A stretch of 64,000 nucleotides of DNA from Acidobacteriota bacterium (lineage in GTDB: Bacteria; Acidobacteriota; Terriglobia; Acidiferrales; UBA7541): contig QHZD01000032.1 of the NCBI GenBank assembly GCA_003225315.1, positions 1 through 64,000 of the forward strand, in the 5' to 3' direction. Below are positions 8,894 through 17,644 of the stretch, in pieces. Each line of letters starts with the position of its first letter. The stretch's first letter is position 1. Both the position numbers and the translations under genes were made by a program. The notes under the pieces were generated by a model. It was not told where the DNA came from. It searched no databases and saw only the letters and a list, made by a program, of their open reading frames with translations.

Positions 8894-10957
8894 ATGACAC
8901 GCAAAGCGCGCATCGTCGCCGCTCTTCTCACTGCAACCCTGATTCTTGCTTCCAACCCAAACCTCTTGGCGCAGGATGCTTCTCACAAACTTAGCGCCAT
9001 GGATGAGTTCCAGATTCAGCTTCCCACCGACCCGCAAATTTCTCCTGACGGCAAGCGCATCGTCTATGTGCGCCGCTTCGCCGATCCCATGACCGACAAG
9101 CGCTACTCGAATCTCTGGATCATTAATACCGACGGAACCGACCATCGCCCGCTCACCACTGGCAACCGCAGTGACGCCTCTCCGCGCTGGTCACCGGACG
9201 GCATGCGCCTGGCATACCTTTCCGATGCCGACGGCAAACAACAGCTCTACGTCCGCTGGATGGACACAGGTCAGACCGCACGCATCACCAATCTCGACCA
9301 GGCCCCCGACGCCATCGCTTGGTCGCCCGACGGAAAAATGCTGTCTTTCTCTTCGCTCGTCCTGGGCAAAGGTCCGCACATCGCCGATTTGCCCGTTCCT
9401 CCTTCCGGAGCGAAATGGGCTGACCCTCCCGCCGCCTACAATCGCTTGGTGTATCGCTTCAACGGTGCGGGTTATCTCAAGCCCGGCTTCATGCAGATTT
9501 TTGTCGTCGACAGCGAAGGCGGCGCGCCGCGCCAGGTTTCCAACGGAAATTTCCCCAATGGCGGCAACGAATTCGGCCCGTCACGCGCGTCCTGGACGCC
9601 TGATGGCAAGTATCTGATCGTCTCCGTCAACCGCCATCCCGAATCCGATCACGAATACTTCGACGACGAAGTCTATGAGTTCAGCGTGGCTGATGGCTCG
9701 CTTCGCCCTCTCACCAATCGCAAAGGCCCGGACAATTCTCCCACCGTATCTCCCGATGGAAAACTCATCGCCTACACCGGCTACGATGACCGCTACCAGG
9801 GCCATCAAACGACCAAACTCTACCTCATGAATCGCGATGGCACGAATTCGCATTCCCTCTCCGACAAACTCGATCGCGATATCCAGGACCCCCAATGGGC
9901 TCCGGACAACAGCGGCGTCTATTTCCGCTACGACGATCAGGGCGATTCCAAGATAGGTTTCTATCCCGTAGCCGGCGGCGTTTCCAAGAAAATCGCCGAA
10001 CATCTTGCTTCCACGCTGGGTGCCGCCGGCAGCGGCACCTTTTCTCTGTCTCGCACCGGCACGATCGCTCTCACCTACGGCCGTCCGGACAATCCCGGCG
10101 ACATCGCCATCTCCAACATGGGCGCGATGAAAGTGCTGACCTCTTTGAATCAGGAGTTGTTGACGCAAAACAAGCCCGGCCACGTCGAAGAGATTTCGTT
10201 CGAATCCTCAAAAGACAATCGTAAAATCCAGGGCTGGATCGTTCACCCGCCGGATTTTGATCCTTCCAAGAAATATCCTCTCGTTCTTGAAATTCACGGC
10301 GGCCCCTTCGCCGACTATGGCGATCGTTTTGATTTCGAAAAGCAGGTATTGGCTGCCAGAGGCTATGTGGTTCTCTACATCAACCCGCGCGGCAGCACCA
10401 GCTATGGCGAGGATTTCGCCAATCTCATCCATCACGCGTATCCGGGCGACGATTTTTACGATCTCAACAGCGGCGTCGACGCCGTCGTCGCCAAAGGCTA
10501 CATTGACACCAACAATCTCTTCGTCACTGGCGGCAGTGGCGGCGGTGTCCTCACTTGCTGGACCATCGAGCATACCGAGCGTTTCCGCGCCGCGGCTTCG
10601 CTCTATCCGGTCATCAACTGGTACAGCTTTGCGCTTACCTCCGATATTCCCTTCATAACCAAATATTGGTTCCCCGGTCTTCCCTGGGACAGCACGGACA
10701 ATTACATGCAGCGCTCGCTCACCAATCTCGTCGCCAAGGTTAAGACTCCCACATTAGTCATGACCGGCGAAGCCGACTATCGCACGCCCATTTCCGAAGC
10801 CGAACAGTTTTACGAGGCTCTCAAACTCCTGAATGTGGACACCGTCCTTGTCCGTGTCCCCGAAGAGCCGCATGGTATTGGCCGCCGCCCCAGCCATCAC
10901 ATTGCCAAAATGCTCTATATTGCCGGCTGGTTCGAACAGCACAAGTCGAAGCCGTAA
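8894..10957 (+). CDS. Secreted S9-family prolyl oligopeptidase-like peptidase
   Basis: A 687-residue peptidase with a signal peptide (about 1-26, ending near LLAQ). Residues 35-420 form a WD40-like/TolB-type beta-propeller with repeated SPDGK motifs. The C-terminal alpha/beta-hydrolase has the triad Ser548 in GGSGGG, Asp628 in GEADYRTP and His660 in EPHGIG. It resembles acylaminoacyl peptidase/dipeptidyl aminopeptidase families that cleave short peptides in the periplasm. It stands alone on the plus strand; GAGG at 8878 precedes the ATG. The length is usual for the family and no key residue is missing. Confidence 0.9.
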   Translation: MTRKARIVAALLTATLILASNPNLLAQDASHKLSAMDEFQIQLPTDPQISPDGKRIVYVRRFADPMTDKRYSNLWIINTDGTDHRPLTTGNRSDASPRWSPDGMRLAYLSDADGKQQLYVRWMDTGQTARITNLDQAPDAIAWSPDGKMLSFSSLVLGKGPHIADLPVPPSGAKWADPPAAYNRLVYRFNGAGYLKPGFMQIFVVDSEGGAPRQVSNGNFPNGGNEFGPSRASWTPDGKYLIVSVNRHPESDHEYFDDEVYEFSVADGSLRPLTNRKGPDNSPTVSPDGKLIAYTGYDDRYQGHQTTKLYLMNRDGTNSHSLSDKLDRDIQDPQWAPDNSGVYFRYDDQGDSKIGFYPVAGGVSKKIAEHLASTLGAAGSGTFSLSRTGTIALTYGRPDNPGDIAISNMGAMKVLTSLNQELLTQNKPGHVEEISFESSKDNRKIQGWIVHPPDFDPSKKYPLVLEIHGGPFADYGDRFDFEKQVLAARGYVVLYINPRGSTSYGEDFANLIHHAYPGDDFYDLNSGVDAVVAKGYIDTNNLFVTGGSGGGVLTCWTIEHTERFRAAASLYPVINWYSFALTSDIPFITKYWFPGLPWDSTDNYMQRSLTNLVAKVKTPTLVMTGEADYRTPISEAEQFYEALKLLNVDTVLVRVPEEPHGIGRRPSHHIAKMLYIAGWFEQHKSKP

Positions 10958-11054
10958 AAGCATCCACTCATTTATGTTGCGTTTATCTTCGCCGCTATAT
11001 AGGTAGCTACGCCAAGCTCAAGCTAAACATTGAAAATCAAAGGGAGACGACATC

Positions 11055-12104
11055 ATGCAAAGACGTTTCACCCTTCCCACCATTCTCGGTTCACTCTTAG
11101 TCGTGATCATTTTTTCTACCGCCGCATTCTTGTGCGCCGCGACACCAGCGCCCGCCCCGGCCGGTTCCGGCTATCACGTCATCAAAACCATTCCAATCGG
11201 CGGCGAAGGTGGCTGGGACTACGTCTACGTGGACAGCGACGCCCGCCGCGTTTACGTCTCGCGTGGTACACACGTCGTCGTCGTCGATGCAGACACCTAC
11301 GCTGTCGTCGGCGACATTCCCGACACACAGGGAGTTCACGGCATCGCCGTTGCTTCCGACCTCGGCCGCGGCTTCACCAGCAACGGCCGCGCCGACAGTG
11401 TCACCATTTTCGATCTCAAAACGTTGAAGCCCATCGGCACCGTGAAGACTGACGCCAATCCCGACGCCATCCTCTATGAACCCGTCTCCAAGCGCGTCTT
11501 CACTTTCAACGGGCGCGGCAAAAATGCCACCGCCATCAACGCCGCGGACGGCACTGTCGTCGGTACGATTCCTCTCAATGGCAAGCCCGAATTCGCCGCC
11601 GCTGATGGCAAGGGCACGATCTATGTAAACAACGAAGACACCTCCGACCTCTATCATCTCGACGCGCAAAGCCTCAAGGAACTCCACCACTGGCCGCTCG
11701 CGCCGTGCAAATCGCCTTCCGGCCTCGCCATGGACGTCGCCAGTCGCCGCCTCTTTTCCGTCTGCGACGAAAAAGTGATGTCCGTCGTGAATGCCGACAC
11801 CGGTAAAGTCGTTGCCACGCCCACCATCTGCGAAGGTCCGGATGCAGCCGGTTTCGATCCCTCGACCGGTTACGCTTTCGCCTCCTGCGGCGACGGCAAC
11901 CTTACGGTCATCCATGAAGACTCGCCCGACAAATTCACGGTTGTCGAAAATGTTCCGACCAAGCGCAGCGCCCGCACCATGGGCCTCGACCTCAAGACCC
12001 ACAATATCTTTCTTCCTGCTGCGGATTTCGATCCGCCTGCTCCCGGCGAACGCCGCGGCAAAATGAAGCCTGGCTCCTTCGTCCTCGTTGTCGTGGGAAA
12101 ATAA
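11055..12104 (+). CDS. Secreted YncE-like beta-propeller protein
   Basis: A 349-residue exported protein. A signal peptide (about 1-31) ends in an Ala/Pro-rich stretch. It carries seven-bladed YVTN/YncE-type repeats, seen as recurring units such as YVYVDSDARRVYVSRG and DLKTLKPIGTV. Such propellers bind ligands or proteins in the periplasm; no enzymatic residues can be named. GGGAG at 11041 precedes the ATG. A strong hairpin terminator follows 45 bases after the stop. The specific partner is unknown. Confidence 0.8.
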   Translation: MQRRFTLPTILGSLLVVIIFSTAAFLCAATPAPAPAGSGYHVIKTIPIGGEGGWDYVYVDSDARRVYVSRGTHVVVVDADTYAVVGDIPDTQGVHGIAVASDLGRGFTSNGRADSVTIFDLKTLKPIGTVKTDANPDAILYEPVSKRVFTFNGRGKNATAINAADGTVVGTIPLNGKPEFAAADGKGTIYVNNEDTSDLYHLDAQSLKELHHWPLAPCKSPSGLAMDVASRRLFSVCDEKVMSVVNADTGKVVATPTICEGPDAAGFDPSTGYAFASCGDGNLTVIHEDSPDKFTVVENVPTKRSARTMGLDLKTHNIFLPAADFDPPAPGERRGKMKPGSFVLVVVGK

Positions 12105-12148
12105 CCGAAAATCGCTCACTACTGCCGGGCAAAAACCTCTGTAAATCA

Positions 12149-12186
12149 GAAAGCGTCCCGGTGAGGAGGGGCACCGGGACGCTTTC
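12149..12186. terminator. Rho-independent-type hairpin between convergent genes
   Basis: A perfect 15-bp stem (GAAAGCGTCCCGGTG at 12149-12163 with its complement at 12172-12186) and an 8-base loop sit between the propeller gene and the converging hypothetical gene. The stem ends in AAAG/CTTT, so it can work in both directions, though the T-run is short. Confidence 0.75.
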
Positions 12187-12208
12187 CGTAGGGGGATTGA
12201 GGGAACTC

Positions 12209-12811
12209 TTAGTGCACCACGCCGAGGTTGTGCGTCCCTGACATGAATGAAACGCTCGCGCCCGCGGCCTGCGGCAGCCACCAAATCTTTCGCACCCAGC
12301 CATGCTGGCTGACCATCATGCGCTTGCCGATCAAGTCCATCACCGCCGGGCTCACCTGCGTCGCCGCATAGATCGCGTTCGAACCTGCATACGGGCGCAG
12401 GAACGGGTTCGCTTCCTGCCCGTAGCCGCCAGCTATTGCACGGTGTGTGGTCCATGCGTCAAATGCTGCGCCGCTGTGCGCTGCAATCGCCAGCCCATAC
12501 CAGATTTTCCTTTGGCGGGGTGTCTCGCGGGGCCGCAGGATCACCGGCTTCACCGCCAAAAAGGGCTGTCCTGCCGGGTTCGGAGTAATGTTCGGGGCGA
12601 TCGGCTCCAGGTCGGCTTTCACTTTGGGTGCTGGCGCGGGGGGCAGAGAGGCCACCAGAATCGGCTCTTTCGCCGCGCTCTCAGAAACCACTGCGGGCGA
12701 GTTGTTAACCACTTTCGCCGTGTCGTCCGTCTGCGGCATCGCACAGATCAGGAGCAGCGTTGCAAGAACCATCGGCCACCTCAGTATTGCTTGTGGGTGT
12801 TGCAAATCCAT
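12209..12811 (-). CDS. Hypothetical exported or membrane-anchored protein
   Basis: A 200-residue protein that I do not recognise. It starts with a hydrophobic segment (about 13-26, MVLATLLLICA) suited to export or anchoring. A Pro/Ala-rich, low-complexity linker follows. A compact C-terminal part runs from RQRKIWYGLAIAAHSGAAFD and contains the conserved-looking stretches AWTTHRAIAGGYGQEANPFL and KIWWLPQAAGASVSF. These look like two or three membrane-embedded helices of the kind seen in short acidobacterial membrane proteins. Starts at 12859 or 12772 are also possible. It converges on the propeller gene. Confidence 0.6.
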   Translation of the reverse strand: MDLQHPQAILRWPMVLATLLLICAMPQTDDTAKVVNNSPAVVSESAAKEPILVASLPPAPAPKVKADLEPIAPNITPNPAGQPFLAVKPVILRPRETPRQRKIWYGLAIAAHSGAAFDAWTTHRAIAGGYGQEANPFLRPYAGSNAIYAATQVSPAVMDLIGKRMMVSQHGWVRKIWWLPQAAGASVSFMSGTHNLGVVH

Positions 12812-13021
12812 CCCCACTCGCAATACGGCCAATTTACTGGTCAAAAGGTCAGGCTGCACTGGCCTATTGGTCTCATTCTGTTTAGTACGGCCCTCTAGCC
12901 CCTCCGTTTGCCCTTTTTCAAACGGCGGTACCAGTCCATAAATGTGAAAATGTTTTACATTCTTGCCTCTCTGTACCGCCCTTCCAGCCCCTTAAAGTGC
13001 GCCAAAACTCCGCCCCGACTC

Positions 13022-13030
13022 TGCTATAAT
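13022..13030 (+). promoter_or_regulatory. Extended -10 promoter TGCTATAAT
   Basis: A perfect TATAAT (13025-13030) is preceded by TGC, giving the extended -10 form. No good -35 is seen 17 bases upstream. Transcription would begin about 33 bases before the ATG of the deoxynucleoside kinase gene. Confidence 0.6.
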
Positions 13031-13069
13031 CCGCCTCTGATCCCGGCCACTCTGGGACTACACGAAACG

Positions 13070-13759
13070 ATGCCCGGCAACGACTCTTCCGCCGCCAAGC
13101 GCGCTCGCATCCCGCAGCGTGGTCCCCAGGCTCCCCGCTTTATCGTCATTGAGGGCCCTCTGCGCGTCGGCAAAACCACCCTCGCCCGAGTCCTCGCCGA
13201 ACGCCTCCACGCCCGCCGCATTTACGATTGCGAGGACAATCCCTTCCTCGCCGACTTTTACAAAGCCAAGCCCGGCTCCGCTTTCCGCGCTCAAATGTAC
13301 TTCCTTATCGACCGCCAGAAGCGCCTCCGCGAAGCCCTCGCCGTCGAAGCCCCCGGCCCGGTCCTCTCCGACTTCCTTATGGAGAAGGACCGCATTTTCG
13401 CCAACCTCAATCTCGACGACGCTGAGCTCAAGCTCTACGAGCGCTACTACGAATCCCTCACCGCGGACCTTCCCGCTCCCGATCTGGTCATTTATCTCCA
13501 GGCCAAGCCCGAAGTCCTTCGCGCCCGCATCGCCAAGAAAGCTTCCCGCGACGAGTCCCACATCTCCCCGGAATACATCGAGGAAGTCGCCCGCGCCTAC
13601 GAGCATTTCTTCTTCCGCTACGCCGCCTCCGACCTTCTCGTCATCAACACTTCAGACATCGATTTCGTCGAGCGCAGCGACGACCTCCAGCTCCTCCTCA
13701 AGCGTCTCCAGGAGCCCGTCAAAGGCACGCAATACTTCCTCCCCCTCGGCGCCGAATAA
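13070..13759 (+). CDS. Deoxynucleoside kinase-family protein
   Basis: A 229-residue P-loop kinase that should phosphorylate a deoxynucleoside (dA/dG/dC type) in nucleotide salvage. The P-loop is GPLRVGKTT (29-37), following FIVIE. EKDRIFA matches the catalytic DR/ERS region. The LID-type Arg-rich segment is RARIAKKASRDE, and ISPEYIEEVARAYEHFFF is the conserved dNK C-terminal helix. The frame is open upstream to 12908, but the ATG at 13070 lies just after a good promoter and where homology begins. The N-terminal 22 residues are basic and disordered-looking. Confidence 0.85.
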   Translation: MPGNDSSAAKRARIPQRGPQAPRFIVIEGPLRVGKTTLARVLAERLHARRIYDCEDNPFLADFYKAKPGSAFRAQMYFLIDRQKRLREALAVEAPGPVLSDFLMEKDRIFANLNLDDAELKLYERYYESLTADLPAPDLVIYLQAKPEVLRARIAKKASRDESHISPEYIEEVARAYEHFFFRYAASDLLVINTSDIDFVERSDDLQLLLKRLQEPVKGTQYFLPLGAE

Positions 13760-13763
13760 CACT

Positions 13764-13820
13764 GCTGTAGCTCAGGCCCGCTGTAGCTCAGGCCTTCAGG
13801 CCTTCAGGCCTGAGGCCTTG
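13764..13820. repeat. Short palindromic repeat cluster (REP-like)
   Basis: GCTGTAGCTCAGGCC occurs twice (13764-13778 and 13780-13794) and runs into nested GGCCTTCAGGCC palindromes. The same words occur at 44773-44792 (CTCAGGCC-taaa-GGCCTGAG) and GTGAGCTACAG occurs at 42870. This is a small dispersed palindrome family, not a CRISPR array. Confidence 0.6.
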
Positions 13821-13856
13821 TTCCTCTGGCCACGACGAACCTCCCAGGACATGCGC

Positions 13857-14801
13857 CTACGTTTGGTACAAATCTCCGGCGAGGTATTTAAAACCGCTGT
13901 CTACAGCCACTGTGGCTACGGTGCTGCCGCGCCCGAGCTCCTGTGCCAGTTGCAGCGCAGCCGTCACGTTGAGGGCCGATGACGTGCCCGCGAATATTCC
14001 TTCCTCCTTCGCCAGCCGTCGCGCCATCTCGCGCGCCGAGGCTTCTTCAACCGTCCGCACTTCGTCAAAGACCCCGTCCTTCAGGTGCGGCGGACGGAAT
14101 CCCGCCGCGATCCCCTCGACGCGGTGCGCTCCTCCTTTCCCGGTGGTGAGCACCGCCGACGTTGCAGGCTCGAGCGCCACAATGCGTGCCTTGCATCCGG
14201 CTTCCTTCAGCGCGCGAGACACTCCGGAGATCATCCCCGCCGTGCCCACTCCGCCGCAAAACGCCGCCAGGCCCGTGCCCGCCTGTTCGGCCAGTTCCGC
14301 GCCGATTCCCATGTATCCCCGAATCGCGTCCGCGTTGTGGAACTGGTCGGTGTAGAACGTGCCCGCCTGCTGCGCCAGCTCTTCCGCGCGCTTCTTCATT
14401 CTCTGGTACAGCTCCGGCACGAGCTTGCCGTTTTCGGCCGGAAAAATCTCCAGCTCCGCGCCGAAAAGACGCATGGTCTGCAGCTTTTCTTTCGCGAATC
14501 CGTCCGACGAAATGGGCGTGAAGTGGTAGCCCTTGATCGCGCAGACCATCGCGAGTGACGATCCCGTGCTTCCTCCCGTCCACTCGACCACGCGCATCCC
14601 CGGGCGCAGTTCGCCGCGCGCCTCTGCCCCCTCAATCATCGCCAGTGCCATGCGGTCTTTGTAGGAGCCGGTGGGACTGTAATACTCGAGCTTTACGAGG
14701 ACTTCCGCCATCGACGGCGATACGATTTTCCGCAGCTTCACCACCGGCGTGTTGCCGATCGCCTGCAAAACCGAATTTCGAATTCCATTGCTGTGCGCCA
14801 T
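13857..14801 (-). CDS. Cysteine synthase-family PLP enzyme
   Basis: A 314-residue fold-type II PLP enzyme. The Schiff-base lysine is Lys48 in PTGSYKDRM, the substrate loop is TGGSTGSSLAM and the phosphate-binding Gly loop is GGVGTAG (about 185). It matches O-acetylserine sulfhydrylase/cystathionine beta-synthase-like enzymes that make cysteine in the cytosol. The family usually has TGNTP...SVKDR and TSGNTG; here GNTPVVKL is present but the second motif is GGSTGSS, so the exact substrate could differ from O-acetylserine. The ATG at 14801 follows GGAGAAG at good spacing; an upstream open stretch is spacer. It is monocistronic. Confidence 0.75.
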   Translation of the reverse strand: MAHSNGIRNSVLQAIGNTPVVKLRKIVSPSMAEVLVKLEYYSPTGSYKDRMALAMIEGAEARGELRPGMRVVEWTGGSTGSSLAMVCAIKGYHFTPISSDGFAKEKLQTMRLFGAELEIFPAENGKLVPELYQRMKKRAEELAQQAGTFYTDQFHNADAIRGYMGIGAELAEQAGTGLAAFCGGVGTAGMISGVSRALKEAGCKARIVALEPATSAVLTTGKGGAHRVEGIAAGFRPPHLKDGVFDEVRTVEEASAREMARRLAKEEGIFAGTSSALNVTAALQLAQELGRGSTVATVAVDSGFKYLAGDLYQT

Positions 14802-15260
14802 GATCTTCTCCCCACGTCCCCTATAACCCCTATATCCAATAACCCCTATACTCAATAACCTAATTCCGCGGCAGCTTATGCCCCGTAATGCGTTGCAGCA
14901 AGATCCGCATTGGCCCGCACGCCTCCTTCGCTTTGGCTCGCCCAGATTTTGCATTTGTAGGGGCACGATACATCGTGCCCACTCTTCGGCCTTGTAGATG
15001 CCGGGCGGAATTCATCCCGACTCGGTCGGGAGCCCCGCCTGCTCTTCGATTGCGCCTTTGTCCGCCGTTTGTAGGGCCGGAGCGCCGTAGGCGCGTCAGA
15101 CGTTCGCGCCTTCTGCGTCCCGTGTTCTGTTACCGGGAAGTCCAGCCCGCAAGGGCTGGGAACCGTAAGAATAAAGATTGCAAGCGCCGTAGGCGCGCCA
15201 CATGTTTTGCTTTTCTAAACGGATTCTCTGGCGGGAAGTCGGCGCGGGTTCCAATTCCCG
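14802..15260. other. Intergenic region with small palindromes
   Basis: No gene is supported. It holds a tandem repeat of an ataacccctata unit (about 14822-14855), a perfect hairpin GGGCACGAT-ac-ATCGTGCCC (14961-14980), a CCCGACTCGGTCGGG palindrome near 15017, and several GCGCCGTAGGCGCG words (15072, 15186). These resemble the short dispersed palindromes found elsewhere in the window. Confidence 0.5.
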
Positions 15261-15737
15261 CTACTTCCTTTGCCGCTCCATCCCCGTCAAAACGCGCAAT
15301 TCCCCCACGATCAACATGTCGATGTTCACCGGCTGCTCGTTCCGCGTCAGCCGGATCGCCCGGTCGCTCTGTTCGGGGCCTGTCCGGTATCCTTCGATGT
15401 GCAGGATCACGTCTTTTTCATGTTCCAGCCGCCCGGCGTTCTTCACCGTGATCAAAAGTTTCCGCGAATCATAGTGCACCGTCATTTGTTTCGACCGCGC
15501 CGCGCACCAAATCCGCAAATCTCCCAGCGCCGTTTCCTTGCAGGTGAGCGTTTGTTCCTGCGTCACCGCGTTCCATTCGCGGCACTTCTCGAAAATCGAG
15601 TCTTTCACGCTTTTCCAAACCCATCCAGACCGCGCCACAGCCAATGCCTGGTTCTGCTGCGCTTCGTAAATCTGCTCTTCTTCCGTCAGTTTTGCGGCCA
15701 GGTACTCCTGCGCGGCCTGCTTGGTTATCTCGTCCAT
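15261..15737 (-). CDS. Hypothetical soluble protein
   Basis: A 158-residue protein I do not recognise. No signal peptide or membrane helix is visible. The N-terminal half is helical (TKQAAQEYLAAKLTEEEQIY), the middle has two Cys (KCREWN and TLTCKE) and WC, and the C-terminal half alternates in a way that suggests beta strands (RKLLITVKNAGR, KDVILHIEGYR, VNIDMLIVGELRVL). The ATG at 15737 was chosen over an upstream in-frame start because the extra 37 residues look like translated spacer. Base composition is like the housekeeping flank. Confidence 0.5.
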   Translation of the reverse strand: MDEITKQAAQEYLAAKLTEEEQIYEAQQNQALAVARSGWVWKSVKDSIFEKCREWNAVTQEQTLTCKETALGDLRIWCAARSKQMTVHYDSRKLLITVKNAGRLEHEKDVILHIEGYRTGPEQSDRAIRLTRNEQPVNIDMLIVGELRVLTGMERQRK

Positions 15738-15980
15738 GACTCGGGCCCGTCCCCCCGTGATAACTTTACTGCACGTTCTCGAATAACAAACCCTCCCCCA
15801 TTTGGCAAGTGCGATAAAAAAGCTGCAAGTGACATAAAAAAGCTGCAAGCGCGATCGGCCATGCCGGGTGGGACAGCCATTCTTGGCTGTCCGCTTTTCC
15901 TCAGTCCTTTGTCCTAACGTTTCAACGTTCTAACTTCTGCCTCCTCCGTGTCCTCTACTCCCTCGTCACCCGCCACTCAC

Positions 15981-16040
15981 CACTCGTCACTAATCACCGC
16001 CTTTCTCACCGCCAAACTCAAATTCCAAAATGCCGCCTGA
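15981..16040 (+). repeat. Direct repeat, copy 1 (60 bp)
   Basis: Begins CACTCGTCACTAATCACC and ends GCCGCCTGA. It matches copy 2 at 16156-16215 at 55 of 60 positions with no gaps. Confidence 0.85.
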
Positions 16041-16155
16041 GTCGCCCACCACGCCACCACTGTCATTTGCGTATTTTGCATTCCGGATGGCTCTGCGGAA
16101 CCGAGCACAGCGGAGGATCTGCTTCTCTCTCCAAACTCCTTTTCTCGCCACTCGC

Positions 16156-16215
16156 CACTCGTCACTAATCACTGCCTCTCTCACCGCCAAACCCAAATTC
16201 CAAAAAGCCTCCTGA
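16156..16215 (+). repeat. Direct repeat, copy 2 (60 bp)
   Basis: Second copy of the 60-bp repeat, 175 bases downstream. Both copies are preceded by runs of the 7-base unit CGCCACT/CGTCACT. The same 7-mer, inverted, recurs at 44726-44748. The pair lies just upstream of the methyltransferase-nuclease island. Confidence 0.85.
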
Positions 16216-16333
16216 CTACCGTGCTCCATCCACTAATGAGTCCCGCGATTGAACCTTTTTGCCGCAGCGAGGGCAGGACTTGTGTTACAACCCCTCCTGC
16301 AGCATGCTACCTCTGGACAGGTAAACACACGGA

Positions 16334-17641
16334 ATGTCTTCCTCAATCCAAACAAGACAACTTGAACTCTATGACTCTTCTAGGAAGTCGCCGGACAATT
16401 TCAAGAACACCACATCCACTTTTTCGGACAATTTGTCACTACCGATTCATCGCTGGTTTAGATATTCAGCCGGTTTCTCAGCGACTTGGGCGTATCAGCT
16501 CCTCATGTCTCAACGAAACCATCAACCCGAGAGAGTCCTAGATCCGTTCGCTGGCTCTGGCACGACAATACTCGAAGCAGAAAGATGCGGGTGCGAGAGC
16601 ATCGGTATTGAAGCGCACCCTTTCGTAGCAAGAGTCACTCGGGCAAAGCTGATGTGGCGCTCAGAGGTGAGTGTCTTTCAACGATTCGCGGAACGAATTC
16701 TTGATTATGCTTCTAGGAATCTGATCGCCCCTGAGAACCCGCCAAAACTTATGACCAGGTGTTTCCCTCCCGAATCACTAACTAGGCTTTATTCGATAAG
16801 AAGAGCTTGGGTGAATTTAGCCGATTGTTCCGCTGCCTCCGAACTAACTTGGCTAGCAATGATGTCGATAATCAGAGAGTGTTCGCCCGTTGGAACCGCG
16901 CAATGGCAATATGTTTTACCCAACAAAGCGAAGGCGAAGTCTCTTGATCCCTTCAAAGCCTTTTCAGCGAAGGTCATGATGTTTGCCAAAGACATGCTAC
17001 ATCGTCAAGCAGAACCTCACGGTCCGGCACCCACATTCGAGCTTGACGACGCGCGCCTCTGCAATTCTGTTCCTGACGGTTGGGCCACATTCGTCATTAC
17101 TTCGCCGCCCTATGCTAATAACTATGACTACGCTGACGCGACACGGCTCGAGATGACTTTCGCCGGAGAAGTTGAAAGCTGGGGTGATCTTCAAGAAACT
17201 GTGCGGACGTACCTTGTTAGGTCCTGCTCGCAGCATGTCGCGCCCATTGCAAGTGAAACTGAGGAGCTCATTCGGAATCCAATTTTGAGACCGATTGTTA
17301 AAGAGTTATCTCAAGTGTGCCGCGAACTGGAAGTCCAGCGTGATCATCATGGTGGGAGAAAAACATATCACACGATGATTGCAGCCTACTTTTTGGACAT
17401 GGCAACAGTCTGGACAGCGCTACGCCGCGCCTCGGCTCCAGGTTCTCTAGCCTGCTTCGTCATAGGCGATTCAGCACCCTACGGCATATACGTGCCGGTC
17501 GACCAATGGCTCGGAAATCTAGCAGTGGCAGCTGGCTTCAAATCCTTTCATTTCGAAAAAACGAGAGATCGAAACGTGAAATGGAAGAATCGGAAGCACC
17601 GTGTCCCACTCAAGGAAGGGCGTCTGTGGGTCCAAGGATAG
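16334..17641 (+). CDS. Site-specific DNA methyltransferase (N4-C / N6-A type)
   Basis: A 435-residue amino-methyltransferase. The SAM-binding motif I is VLDPFAGSGTTILEAE (68-83) and the catalytic motif IV is VITSPPYANNYDY (about 253-265). SPPY is most often found in N4-cytosine enzymes. SLPIHRWFRYSAGFSA (35-50) resembles the N-terminal motif of this class. About 170 residues between motifs I and IV could hold the target-recognition region. The gene is AT-richer than its neighbours. The next gene starts 3 bases after its stop and looks like a nuclease, so the two form a candidate type II restriction-modification pair. Confidence 0.8.
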   Translation: MSSSIQTRQLELYDSSRKSPDNFKNTTSTFSDNLSLPIHRWFRYSAGFSATWAYQLLMSQRNHQPERVLDPFAGSGTTILEAERCGCESIGIEAHPFVARVTRAKLMWRSEVSVFQRFAERILDYASRNLIAPENPPKLMTRCFPPESLTRLYSIRRAWVNLADCSAASELTWLAMMSIIRECSPVGTAQWQYVLPNKAKAKSLDPFKAFSAKVMMFAKDMLHRQAEPHGPAPTFELDDARLCNSVPDGWATFVITSPPYANNYDYADATRLEMTFAGEVESWGDLQETVRTYLVRSCSQHVAPIASETEELIRNPILRPIVKELSQVCRELEVQRDHHGGRKTYHTMIAAYFLDMATVWTALRRASAPGSLACFVIGDSAPYGIYVPVDQWLGNLAVAAGFKSFHFEKTRDRNVKWKNRKHRVPLKEGRLWVQG

Positions 17642-17644
17642 CTG

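Noticed and set aside
11097-12455. 452-codon open frame on the minus strand
   Set aside because: It is antisense to the YncE-like propeller gene and crosses its terminator hairpin. Composition is typical of a mirror frame.
13764-13820. Possible short CRISPR-like repeat
   Set aside because: The units are 15 bases, nearly contiguous and palindromic, with no spacers. They fit a REP-like element.
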